Shown here: positions 1 through 7,655 of the stretch, piece by piece
Layout: every line of letters starts with the position of its first letter
How positions within the stretch are numbered: position 1 is the stretch's first letter
Source: Lactobacillaceae bacterium
GTDB lineage: Bacteria > Bacillota > Bacilli > Lactobacillales > Lactobacillaceae
Direction: 5' to 3'
Assembly: GCA_031261865.1 (NCBI GenBank)
Contig: JAISIV010000099.1
Span: 1 to 11,409 of the forward strand
DNA length: 11,409 nt
Made by a program: the position numbers and the translations under genes
Notes under the pieces: model-generated
What the model saw: only the letters and a program-made list of their open reading frames with translations
Told to the model about the DNA's origin: nothing
Database searches by the model: none

Positions 1-707
1 GTCCGATTGGCTACTTTGGATTTTTTCTCGTTGTATTTTTCCGCTGCGGATACGGTCGTACTTAGCTTTTGTAATGTTGTACCGAAGCTTCCGGGTTGAT
101 ATCCTCTCCCTTGACCAACTGTGACTTGACCCAATCTCGGAAGATAATATTCAATCTGGGAAATCAATTTGTCAACTTGATCAAAACCGTGGTCGGAATT
201 TTCATAATCTTCCCAATTTTGTTTTTGATTTTGGGCGATTTGTTGCATTGAATCTAAACTAGTTTGGATCTCCCGAATTCTATCAGCACCTGCAAATTCA
301 AAACTCATAATATCCGAAACGGAGTTCGTTATTTTTTCAATCTTTAAAGCAACTTCACCAGTACTTACTACTCCTTGCTTCAAGTTTGAAACATGTTGTT
401 CTAACTCGTCGTTCACTAGTCTAAAATTGCCGCTGCTGTCGATTTGGTCGTAGCCGCCCCAATAGACACCAATTGCATTTTGAAACGTTTCGACTGTAGT
501 TAATAAAACATGTATTAAGCTCATATGAACTTCAGAAATATAAGCCTTCATATTATCAGCACCTCTACCTTTGATATGGTTGGTCTTTGATAACACTTCA
601 AAGCCTTGTTGTAACTCACTAAGAACCTCGGTTCTTTTTTGAAGGCCTTTTTGTAACCCTACAGATTGTTCTTGCCAACTATCTGCAAAGACTTCTGTAA
701 CACTCAC
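1..707 (-). CDS. LXG-domain T7SS effector (polymorphic toxin), 5' part only
   Basis: This is the N-terminal part of an LXG-family toxin exported by the type VIIb system; the first 235 codons are present and the gene continues past the left edge. I translated it by hand from GTG at 705-707. An in-frame TGA at 714-716 lies just upstream, so no longer start exists, and GGTGA at 714-718 sits six bases before it. The protein opens with SVTEVFADSWQEQS. The LXG signature is at residues 45-61 (IKGRGADNMKAYISEVH), matching the family pattern of hydrophobic-x-G followed by KxY, with I in place of the usual L. A W-G-G-Y turn at 83-86 is followed by long amphipathic helices to about residue 190. From about 200 the sequence looks like the start of the linker to the C-terminal toxin domain, which is not visible, so the activity cannot be named. 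GTG overlaps the TGA of the preceding gene (GTGA), implying translational coupling. Confidence 0.92.
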   Translation of the reverse strand, partial: MSVTEVFADSWQEQSVGLQKGLQKRTEVLSELQQGFEVLSKTNHIKGRGADNMKAYISEVHMSLIHVLLTTVETFQNAIGVYWGGYDQIDSSGNFRLVNDELEQHVSNLKQGVVSTGEVALKIEKITNSVSDIMSFEFAGADRIREIQTSLDSMQQIAQNQKQNWEDYENSDHGFDQVDKLISQIEYYLPRLGQVTVGQGRGYQPGSFGTTLQKLSTTVSAAEKYNEKKSKVANR

Positions 708-991
708 TTGTGATCACCATTCTTTCTTGTTGTGTTAGCGTCTAGCTGATCTTCTATTTTTATTTTTAATCCTAAATCATGAAATGCCTTGACATCTTTT
801 GATGCCAATTCTCCATAATCACTGATTACTTTGGAAATTCTGCCATAAAGCTTAGAAACTCGATTCATTTGAGTGGCTTTTAAATGTTCTGATCTATTCC
901 AACCGTCATGTACTTTAGCGACCCTCGAAACCAACGTAGAGACTTTTCTAGTCTCTTGATGATATCCATCATCAACACCACGCTTTACCAT
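704..991 (-). CDS. Small basic helical protein, putative LXG targeting partner (Lap1/YwqI-like)
   Basis: A 95-residue protein, almost entirely predicted helix, with a short hydrophilic tail and many Lys/Arg residues. Size, helical pattern and position directly before an LXG gene fit the WXG100-like LXG-associated proteins: the DUF3130/Lap1 group, or the DUF5344 (YwqI) group found between YwqH and the YwqJ toxin in Bacillus subtilis. Such proteins bind the LXG domain and are needed for toxin export. A lone Trp at residue 31 lies in GWNR, so there is no WXG triplet. I see no [YF]xxx[DE] export motif near the C-terminus; AFHDLG around 69-74 is the nearest and does not fit. The start lies inside the end of the preceding gene (ATGGTAA, 7-base overlap), and the stop overlaps the LXG start by four bases. 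The gene is secure from its context; the family is inferred from general features, not from a diagnostic motif. Confidence 0.7.
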   Translation of the reverse strand: MVKRGVDDGYHQETRKVSTLVSRVAKVHDGWNRSEHLKATQMNRVSKLYGRISKVISDYGELASKDVKAFHDLGLKIKIEDQLDANTTRKNGDHK

Positions 992-1311
992 ACCCAGATT
1001 CCAGCCAATCTACGTGCTTCATCGGAAATTGTTGGATATTTAACGGGGTCTATTTCATAAGCTAAGTTTCTTTTCTTTTGGTTGTAACCATTAATCGTGC
1101 TTTGGAAGTCATCTATTGCTTTTTGTTTAGATCTTTTTGCATCATCTAGTTTCTCGATAAACAAATCATTTTGCCTCCCGTGCCACTGACCATTTCCTAC
1201 TTTTTCATACTTATCGACATCTAAGTCATAGATATCAAGTTGAAGTGAAACGAGTTCTCTAACAGCGTTATCTAGCCGACGAATCTGATTGAGTTTTCCT
1301 TGAGCGCTCAT
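985..1311 (-). CDS. Small WXG-containing helical protein, putative LXG targeting partner (Lap2/YwqH, DUF5082/DUF3958-like)
   Basis: A 108-residue protein with the helix-turn-helix layout of WXG100-like proteins. One amphipathic helix spans about residues 5-36, W-H-G is at 43-45 followed by F51, and a charged second helix covers about 50-87. The W-x-G then F spacing resembles DUF5082 (YwqH) and DUF3958 (Lap2) proteins, which sit upstream of LXG toxins and act as their export partners. The C-terminal tail is unusual: after PVKYPTISDE it ends in Trp-Val-Trp instead of the usual polar end. No YxxxD/E export motif is visible. AGAGGA precedes the ATG, two bases after the stop of the DUF4176 gene, and the 3' end overlaps the next gene by seven bases. 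The B. subtilis order ywqH-ywqI-ywqJ is matched by this gene, the next one and the LXG gene. The assignment is by pattern and context. Confidence 0.72.
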   Translation of the reverse strand: MSAQGKLNQIRRLDNAVRELVSLQLDIYDLDVDKYEKVGNGQWHGRQNDLFIEKLDDAKRSKQKAIDDFQSTINGYNQKKRNLAYEIDPVKYPTISDEARRLAGIWVW

Positions 1312-1312
1312 A

Positions 1313-1684
1313 TTATTCCTCTTCTCTTAGGCCAGCAAATGGATCACTAGAGTCTTCAATCACAGAATTATTTTCTAAATCAACTTCCACTGACTCATCG
1401 ATGAAGTCCTGAGGATCATTTTGAAATTCCTTATAAGCTCTCTGAATTTGTTCGACCATATTTTGTTCATCATCATCCACAAAACCGCGATGAATCACTT
1501 TAACAACATCTTCTTCATTAAAATAAATTACATTTTCGTCGATCATTCCTTCGGGATAAAGGTATGCGCCGTAATCAAAATAGTTATCTTCCAACATAAC
1601 TGCGCGGCTAATTATCATAATTTTTTTGACACTTCCGTTTAATAGAACTATTGAGCCTAGTGGTAAAAATTCTTTATTATCCAT
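1313..1684 (-). CDS. DUF4176 domain protein of T7SSb loci
   Basis: A 123-residue cytosolic protein whose first about 75 residues carry the DUF4176 pattern. LPLGSIVLLNGSVKKIMII at 7-25 is followed by an aromatic strand FDYGAYLYPEG around 36-46, then a YFNEEDVVKVIHRGF segment around 54-68. The rest is acidic and low in structure, ending in three Glu residues. DUF4176 proteins recur in type VIIb clusters of listeriae, enterococci, streptococci and lactobacilli. They usually lie between the machine genes and the effectors; their role is unresolved, and a chaperone or adaptor function is only a guess. There is no signal peptide or membrane segment. The ATG is set by a strong AAGGAG at 1692-1697, seven bases upstream. 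The stop lies one base before the ATG of the next gene, so it is expressed with the small partner proteins. Confidence 0.87.
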   Translation of the reverse strand: MDNKEFLPLGSIVLLNGSVKKIMIISRAVMLEDNYFDYGAYLYPEGMIDENVIYFNEEDVVKVIHRGFVDDDEQNMVEQIQRAYKEFQNDPQDFIDESVEVDLENNSVIEDSSDPFAGLREEE

Positions 1685-1691
1685 ATTTGTT

Positions 1692-1697
1692 CTCCTT
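1692..1697 (-). promoter_or_regulatory. Strong ribosome binding site of the DUF4176 gene
   Basis: AAGGAG seven bases before the ATG. It lies in the 33-base gap after essC, the only non-overlapping junction of note in the operon. The gap contains no hairpin or convincing promoter. Translation can therefore begin anew here without depending on ribosomes finishing the 1499-codon essC. Confidence 0.75.
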
Positions 1698-1717
1698 TTT
1701 AGTTTGCATTCCTATTT

Positions 1718-4700
1718 TTATGCCTCATAATCTAAAGGTAGTTTTATTCTTTGATATTCACTTCCTGAGTTTTCAATAAAGTAACCTTGGTTTATTGGAA
1801 GAGCTTCTTCATAAGATGAACCGCTTGCCCTTATTAAGGCGGAGTCATAAATTCTTGTTCCAACAAAGCCATTAAACTTCACTGAATCTCTAATTGCTTG
1901 TGATGCTAGATCATATGTTGAAGAAATATAGTTATTTGGACTAAAAATAATGACATTTAATCCGGCTTTGTAAGCATTTTTTAGACTTAGTTTAAAATCG
2001 TCTGCAGTGATAAACGTTTTATCAATAAAAGCTTTTAAGTCAGTAATAATCAAATATTGATTTTGACTAACTTGTTTTTCTTTAGCTGATTTTGTGTATT
2101 CCGCTAATAAATTGATTGTGGATTTTCCGTCATCGCTAGAATCTAAGTAAACAAAATTATTATTCAACGTTAAACTTTCACTTTCTTCTTCGAGAATGTC
2201 CGTTAAATCAAGTATTTGAACTTTTGGTTTCAATCGACTTACTTGATTCAAAAGAGTGCTTAGCAAGAACTTTTGCTGGTCCTCATCTTTATATGCAAAC
2301 AAGAAATAAGGTTGTAAACCATTTTGAATACCCACTACTTGTGTAGTTTCCATAGATAGACCAAGAGGCAAGTTGCTTTTCTGTCTGAATTGGATTACAG
2401 AATCCATTTCAACGAACGTATCCACATCCAAAACTTCAGGCACCATAGGAATTCTATTAGGTCTAGTATTTGGGTAGCGTTCATCATAGTAAGTAGAGAT
2501 ATCTAAAACCTGTTTATTTAAGTTTTCTAGATATTCATTAGAACTAGTGAATTCTACTGGTAGATAGAATTGGATAGCAGTGGGGATACCATTTACTAAC
2601 AATTGTCCTCGTCCTAGTATTGGTGGAGTAACTAAACTTTCTCTTCCAAAGATATTTCTAGATTCATCTTCATCATTGAAATACATAGTGATTTTAGTTT
2701 GGATGTTAGATAGCATATTCATTCTTAATGAATTAGAACGAGTAGCAGTGATTACTATATATAGACCAAGATTATTACCAGTATTTAAGATGCTAGTGAT
2801 TAGTGAATCAATACGGTCCCGGTATTTAGAATCCTGAAGCAGATCATACCCATCTAATACCGTTAAGTTAATTGGAAGTTTTTCGTCCAATGAAACTTTA
2901 GAGTTGTACTGTTCTAAATTAGACACACTTTGTTTTTTGAATAACTTAGTACGGATAGATAGTTCATTTTCAACAAGTTCTAGCATCTTTACTAGTTTTT
3001 CTTCTTCATCTAATGAAACTATATCTATTACATTAGGTAATGACTTTAAGGGTTGTAGACCGTTAGTGGAGAAATCTAGTAGATTGAAAGTCATTTGGGT
3101 AGCTTTATTAGACTTAGAAAGATTCAATAACAACGTATAGAGTAGAGTTGTTTTTCCGAATCCCGGAGAAGACATTATTAAAGTATTTCCTGATTTTAGT
3201 AAGTCGTATAGATATTCAACTTGTTGTTGTTTAGTTGGAATATCTACTAATCCTAACGGAATAGCAGTTTGTAGGTTGTCGTTTCGGTAATTCTTTTTGT
3301 AATCAATTATTGGTGTAACTAAGTGTTCTTCAAGGGGCGGCAACCAAGGTTTATCAGGTGGAGTGATTTCCATGGTTTCAATGACGTCTTTGATATGAGA
3401 AATAACAGCATCTAATTGAGTTGGGAACTCTTTTTTATCACTTGGCGTGTCCGAATTATCATCCGGGTCTAAGACTAGATCTTGTTGACCTAAGTCATTA
3501 AACTTATAAATCCTTTTATCTATCTTGGTAGTTATTACTGAATCAGGGTCATAATCACTTCCTGCGTATCCTGATTGGAATAGTTCATAAACAATATTGT
3601 TTCCAACTTTTAGATATCCGCGTCCAGGATCAACAATAGAAGCGGCATCAGGTGTTTTTAATAGTTCTTTAGAATCGGCTTCGTTTTGCATTTTTAAAGC
3701 AATCTTAGAAGTAGAATTGGATTCAATTTGATCATTAACTACACCAGATGGTTTTTGAGTGGCTAAGATTAGATGTACTCCTAATGATCGACCAATACGA
3801 GCTACTGAAGTTAGTTCGTCTAAGAAATCTGGTGCATTAGCTTTTAATTCAGCGAATTCATCTGAAACTAGGACCAAATGTGGAATTGGTTTTTCAGGAT
3901 ATTCAACATCTTCTTTTCTATCTTTAGACTTACCTTCTAAATACAACTTGGTATAACCGTTGATGTTATTAACTCCGAAATCGGCAAACGCTTGTTGTCG
4001 GTTTTTTAATTCAGCATTAATTGAAATTAATGCACGAGTGGTTCCTGCCCCATCTAAGTTAGTAATTGCACCTAGGAAATGAGGTAAGTCTGAAAGTGTA
4101 TTAGCTATTCCTCCACCTTTCCAGTCGATAATTAGAAAGCCGATTTGTTCTGGAGAATAGTTAATTGCAAGCCCTATAAGATAAGTGGTTAGAAATTCTG
4201 ACTTACCTGAACCAGTGGTTCCACCAACTAAGGCATGAGGGCCATGAGCTCTTTCATGTAAGTCCCAATAGACTTTGTCTTTTTTTCCACGCCAACCGAT
4301 TAGAGAAGCAATGGTTTTGTTGACTTGAGCTTTTTTATAGTTGTCAGCGATGTTTAATTCTTCAACAGTTTTAACTTCATATTGTTCAAGTAGAGTTAGA
4401 CTTTCGGGAAGCGAATTTTTTGCCACTAGCGTATGAATAAGCGATGAAATTTTTCTAATCGTATCTTCATAATTCTCATCCGTCAGTTTTTCGTATTGAT
4501 TAAAAGGTTGATTCTTATATTGGTTGTGGTCGTTGATTAGCAATGCTTTATTTGAATCAATCAACTTAATAGTGGTGTTAGTTTGTTCTGGAACTAGAGC
4601 CAAGTCGTCTTTAACGAAAATTAGAGTCACTCCATATTTCGATAAATCTTCCGCCAAAAACTCATTGATTGAATGACCGTACAATAGGTCGTCATCAAAA

Positions 4701-6217
4701 ATCGTGAAAATATAATGGGTGTCGAAATTAACTGGTTTATTACTTTCTTTAACTTGAGATCTGCGCGCCACTAATAATTGGTAAAAACTAGTAAGTACGA
4801 TATCTCTAGTCCTCTCATCAATAACAACTCCACTTAAATTAGCAAAATCCAAATTAGAATGCCTAAATAAATTCAAATAATCATATTTATCTTGGTCGTT
4901 TTCACCAAGAACTGATACAAATTGGACGTCTCTATAGGAATGGAAAAAGGCAATTTGCAGTAGGAGAGTTTTGATGAACTGATTAACGTTGCTATCTGAA
5001 CCTACAATCCCTAAAACGCTGTCCTTTAAATTGGTGACAAGAGGAGCGTTATCTAACGTTTTATAAAAATCAACTAGATTAGCGGCTTCTGTAGACAAAT
5101 CATCCACGTTTTCGACAGACGGTGTGAAATCAATTTGGTATGCGGGGTTTAAACCTGTGGTTCCCAGAGATATCGTCAGAAAATCAGCATTGTCCGCCTG
5201 CTTTTCATAAATTCTAGAAGAGTATTCATCCGCCATTTTCTTAAACTGATTTTGATCGGGATAGTGGTGTTCATAAAAAGCAACTTGTCTCTGCTTCAAC
5301 TTAGACAATTCTTCAGCCTTCAGAAGTAGGTAATCTTGATATGATTGCCTACTTTGGTCTAAATCTAAAGATGCTTGTTTTTTGGTTCTGAAAAAATTTA
5401 AAACAGAAACCACTATCGTAACGACGGAAGTAAATCCCATCGCTAAAACCATTACTGGGTTTCTTCCAGAAAGGATCGTCGTTACAAACGTTGCTGCAAT
5501 CATCCCCAAAGGTGGTAAAACTACTTTTAATAACCCATCACTTTTTTCTTTTTTGTTTATTTCGGTATTTTTAATATCAATCTTTTCTTCGGGTTGCTGC
5601 AATAAAATTCTAGGAGTCCTTTTGTATAACGGGAAGTCCCTCGGAAGGAATGGCTTATCTTCGATGAAAAAAGTATTGCCGTTAAAAATAATGTCCGGAA
5701 TTATTGAAATAACTTTGAGCCCTTTGTTTGTTAATTGAATAAAAACACCGTCTATATATATTCGATCATCCATCTTTAATTCTTGATGAATGATAGCGTC
5801 TTTAACTCTTCGTTCATTGAAGAAAATAAAACCAGATTCATTTTTTGCTACTGAGAAGAATATTTTATTTCCTTGTCGCAATAAAACCAATTTTGCATTT
5901 GTAGGAATTTGAATGTCTGATCCAACTTTAGAACTAACAAGAAAAGCGGTTTTGGGAAGTGGGATTAGTTTAATTTCAAGTTTATTGTGCGGAAAGATGA
6001 CAATATCTGGCTGTTTTTTATTCTTCGCCTTGATGCGAGTAACTTGATCACTGCTTAATTCTTGCGAATTCAGTGTGAGACCAGAATTTAAAGTAGCCTC
6101 TGCGTCCTGAATTAATGCATAATAATTTATTTTTTCAGGCGCTACTTCAAAAATATCAAACGAGATAGTCGTGGTCGAATTAAAATTCGAGGTAAAAGTT
6201 TCTAATTGCGTAGCCAT
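1718..6217 (-). CDS. essC: Type VIIb secretion motor ATPase EssC (YukBA homologue)
   Basis: EssC is the membrane-bound FtsK/SpoIIIE-family ATPase that recognises and drives export of T7SSb substrates. At 1499 residues it is close to the family's usual length. The order is: two N-terminal FHA-like beta domains (about 1-190); a pre-membrane stretch with PRILLQQPEEKI; two membrane helices (about 229-250 and 254-276); a helical stalk region; then three ATPase modules. Module 1 has Walker A GGTTGSGKS at 665-673, Walker B ending at D698 with the FtsK-type DWKGGG, and ATQKP at 819-823. Module 2 has PGFGKTT at 1018-1024 and Walker B VLDGYD with D1122. Module 3, from about 1290, lacks a P-loop: AYKDEDQQKF at 1308-1317 occupies its place. 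Degeneracy of module 3 is known for this family. A GGAGG lies six bases upstream of the ATG, and the start shares one base with the essB stop (TAATG). EssC C-terminal sequence is linked to effector choice in staphylococci. Confidence 0.98.
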   Translation of the reverse strand: MATQLETFTSNFNSTTTISFDIFEVAPEKINYYALIQDAEATLNSGLTLNSQELSSDQVTRIKAKNKKQPDIVIFPHNKLEIKLIPLPKTAFLVSSKVGSDIQIPTNAKLVLLRQGNKIFFSVAKNESGFIFFNERRVKDAIIHQELKMDDRIYIDGVFIQLTNKGLKVISIIPDIIFNGNTFFIEDKPFLPRDFPLYKRTPRILLQQPEEKIDIKNTEINKKEKSDGLLKVVLPPLGMIAATFVTTILSGRNPVMVLAMGFTSVVTIVVSVLNFFRTKKQASLDLDQSRQSYQDYLLLKAEELSKLKQRQVAFYEHHYPDQNQFKKMADEYSSRIYEKQADNADFLTISLGTTGLNPAYQIDFTPSVENVDDLSTEAANLVDFYKTLDNAPLVTNLKDSVLGIVGSDSNVNQFIKTLLLQIAFFHSYRDVQFVSVLGENDQDKYDYLNLFRHSNLDFANLSGVVIDERTRDIVLTSFYQLLVARRSQVKESNKPVNFDTHYIFTIFDDDLLYGHSINEFLAEDLSKYGVTLIFVKDDLALVPEQTNTTIKLIDSNKALLINDHNQYKNQPFNQYEKLTDENYEDTIRKISSLIHTLVAKNSLPESLTLLEQYEVKTVEELNIADNYKKAQVNKTIASLIGWRGKKDKVYWDLHERAHGPHALVGGTTGSGKSEFLTTYLIGLAINYSPEQIGFLIIDWKGGGIANTLSDLPHFLGAITNLDGAGTTRALISINAELKNRQQAFADFGVNNINGYTKLYLEGKSKDRKEDVEYPEKPIPHLVLVSDEFAELKANAPDFLDELTSVARIGRSLGVHLILATQKPSGVVNDQIESNSTSKIALKMQNEADSKELLKTPDAASIVDPGRGYLKVGNNIVYELFQSGYAGSDYDPDSVITTKIDKRIYKFNDLGQQDLVLDPDDNSDTPSDKKEFPTQLDAVISHIKDVIETMEITPPDKPWLPPLEEHLVTPIIDYKKNYRNDNLQTAIPLGLVDIPTKQQQVEYLYDLLKSGNTLIMSSPGFGKTTLLYTLLLNLSKSNKATQMTFNLLDFSTNGLQPLKSLPNVIDIVSLDEEEKLVKMLELVENELSIRTKLFKKQSVSNLEQYNSKVSLDEKLPINLTVLDGYDLLQDSKYRDRIDSLITSILNTGNNLGLYIVITATRSNSLRMNMLSNIQTKITMYFNDEDESRNIFGRESLVTPPILGRGQLLVNGIPTAIQFYLPVEFTSSNEYLENLNKQVLDISTYYDERYPNTRPNRIPMVPEVLDVDTFVEMDSVIQFRQKSNLPLGLSMETTQVVGIQNGLQPYFLFAYKDEDQQKFLLSTLLNQVSRLKPKVQILDLTDILEEESESLTLNNNFVYLDSSDDGKSTINLLAEYTKSAKEKQVSQNQYLIITDLKAFIDKTFITADDFKLSLKNAYKAGLNVIIFSPNNYISSTYDLASQAIRDSVKFNGFVGTRIYDSALIRASGSSYEEALPINQGYFIENSGSEYQRIKLPLDYEA

Positions 6218-7413
6218 TAGTTGCCTCCGTTGCTATCCGTCTTTCCGTTGATAAGGTTGACGTATTTTGTGATTTGTTTTTGATATTCCTCTAGTTTTGT
6301 TTGCTTTACCTGACCATCCATATCTTGATCTGCATATGTCTTGTCGTAAAGCTTGTTGTAAGCAAACAAAATCAACTGAGGATCATTGACGTTCTTTGCA
6401 TAACTCAGTGCTTTAGTCAAATCACCCCTTCCTGAACTAATCCAGAACAGCAATACGTTTTGTGGAGATTTAACTGAAAGGTTATTAAGAATATTCCCTT
6501 TTTGATCGTTATTTAAATCTTCTAATTTTATTGATGAGACAGCGAGAATAAATTGGGTTCTAACTGATAATGATTTCGGGTTTTGCTTCTTTAAAGTAGA
6601 AATTGCGCCTTGAAAGTCGTTGATAATATAATCATTGGTTGCCTTAATTACCAGATTGTTCTTTGCGTTTTGTGAGCTTAAATATAAAGCGTAACTAGCA
6701 CTACCTATAGAAACTATGGCTAGAATTGCCAAAAAAACTCTCAAAAGATTGAGGTGGGTCTTTGTTATTTTAGTTTTAGTGCGACGGTCAATCAAAGATA
6801 ACTTGTTGCTCTCATTTATCACCAAAGTCTCAATTCCATCAACGTTTTGTGCTGAGTTCATCTCATTTAAAAAATCATTGTGCGAGTTGAAAGGTGCGTT
6901 ACTGATACGTTTGTAATTAGTTTGAATGTTTCCTGAACTTAAAATTGACAAAATCAGATTTTTAAATTCTCTAAAACTTTCTGTGGAATCTTGTATCTTT
7001 GGCGGCATTAAATCAAAAACACCTAAATGTAAAATGTCAACGTTTAAACTGGGCGTAATTAGAATATTATCAGGCTCAAAATCGGCAACCAAAACTGGTT
7101 GCTCATCGATTTTTTTGTATAAACTGACCAGATTCGACACTAAAATTAATTTTTGAGAATTGTCTAAATTTGAAATATTAGTGGCAGACAAGGTCTTGCT
7201 TTGTGAATTCAAAATGTAGACAAAATCTACGGTGTTTTCGTTCGACTTAATTTCAACATCTTTTAAAGAAGAATCAAGATTTAAAAGTTCTAGGATTTCT
7301 CGTAATCTGTCTGTATCGATCTCAGCTTTCGCAATGGAAAAAACAAACCTGGAGTCATCGTCACCGATTGAATTTAATTGGATTGGAAAATTTGAAAAGT
7401 TTAATTCTGTCAT
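6217..7413 (-). CDS. essB: Type VIIb secretion membrane pseudokinase EssB (YukC homologue)
   Basis: EssB is a bitopic membrane scaffold of the T7SSb. This 398-residue protein has the three expected parts. The cytosolic domain, residues 1 to about 218, has a protein-kinase-like fold. Its most recognisable stretch is DFEPDNILIT at 111-120 followed by LHLGVFDLMPP at 129-139, aligning with the kinase catalytic-loop region but without the catalytic HRD Asp and DFG set, as expected of a pseudokinase. One membrane helix spans about 222-245, flanked by basic residues on the N-terminal side (TKTKITKTH), which predicts N-in topology. The extracytoplasmic part, about 250-398, is mostly helical and ends in an Asn/Gly-rich tail. 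The length matches YukC/EssB proteins. It begins two bases after the esaB stop, with AGGGG about ten bases upstream, and its stop overlaps the essC start. It probably bridges EsaB, EssC and the extracellular part of EsaA. Confidence 0.96.
   Translation of the reverse strand: MTELNFSNFPIQLNSIGDDDSRFVFSIAKAEIDTDRLREILELLNLDSSLKDVEIKSNENTVDFVYILNSQSKTLSATNISNLDNSQKLILVSNLVSLYKKIDEQPVLVADFEPDNILITPSLNVDILHLGVFDLMPPKIQDSTESFREFKNLILSILSSGNIQTNYKRISNAPFNSHNDFLNEMNSAQNVDGIETLVINESNKLSLIDRRTKTKITKTHLNLLRVFLAILAIVSIGSASYALYLSSQNAKNNLVIKATNDYIINDFQGAISTLKKQNPKSLSVRTQFILAVSSIKLEDLNNDQKGNILNNLSVKSPQNVLLFWISSGRGDLTKALSYAKNVNDPQLILFAYNKLYDKTYADQDMDGQVKQTKLEEYQKQITKYVNLINGKTDSNGGN
6224..6228 (-). promoter_or_regulatory. 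Ribosome binding site of essC
   Basis: GGAGG lies six bases before the essC ATG and inside the last codons of essB. Together with the one-base stop/start overlap (TAATG), this fixes the essC start and indicates coupled translation of the two membrane partners. Confidence 0.7.
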
Positions 7414-7415
7414 GT

Positions 7416-7655
7416 TTAATTGGCCCCTGTGTTAATAAATATTTTTGAGAAATCGCCCATCGATAATTCTCTTAGCGTAGTCTGTCCCAATATTTGGTCA
7501 TTGCTTTCATTTCTCATTTCAAATTTTTCACTCTCCAAATTTAAAAGTTCTTTGATATCTCCTGCTAATTCATCAGCAGCTACTAAACTTGGCATTGAAT
7601 AATCACCAAGATATTCTCCGTTTTGAAATAATGAAACTCGTATATGGTCAGGCAT
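7416..7655 (-). CDS. esaB: Ubiquitin-like T7SSb component EsaB (YukD family)
   Basis: A 79-residue cytosolic protein with the ubiquitin-like beta-grasp pattern of the YukD/EsaB family. The first beta hairpin is HIRVSLFQNGEYLGDYSMP, the central helix is AADELAGDIKELLNL, and the closing strands are IFIN near the C-terminus after a LRELSMGDF loop. The family is essential for T7SSb function; its exact role, regulatory or structural and probably through the EssB/EssC cytosolic domains, is not settled. The C-terminus ends NTGAN and lacks a Gly-Gly tail, so it is not a conjugated modifier. The start lies eight bases inside the end of essA (ATGCCTGA), and the stop is two bases before essB. Size and position between essA and essB match the staphylococcal and bacillar operons. 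Confidence 0.94.
   Translation of the reverse strand: MPDHIRVSLFQNGEYLGDYSMPSLVAADELAGDIKELLNLESEKFEMRNESNDQILGQTTLRELSMGDFSKIFINTGAN

Noticed and set aside
1421..1642. Plus-strand 73-codon frame opposite the DUF4176 gene
   Set aside because: Its sequence mirrors the conserved DUF4176 codons, and no other plus-strand gene exists in the window.
5382..5738. Plus-strand frame of 118 codons with hydrophobic stretches, like a small membrane protein
   Set aside because: It lies opposite the EssC membrane helices; complementary hydrophobic codons create apparent hydrophobicity on the other strand.
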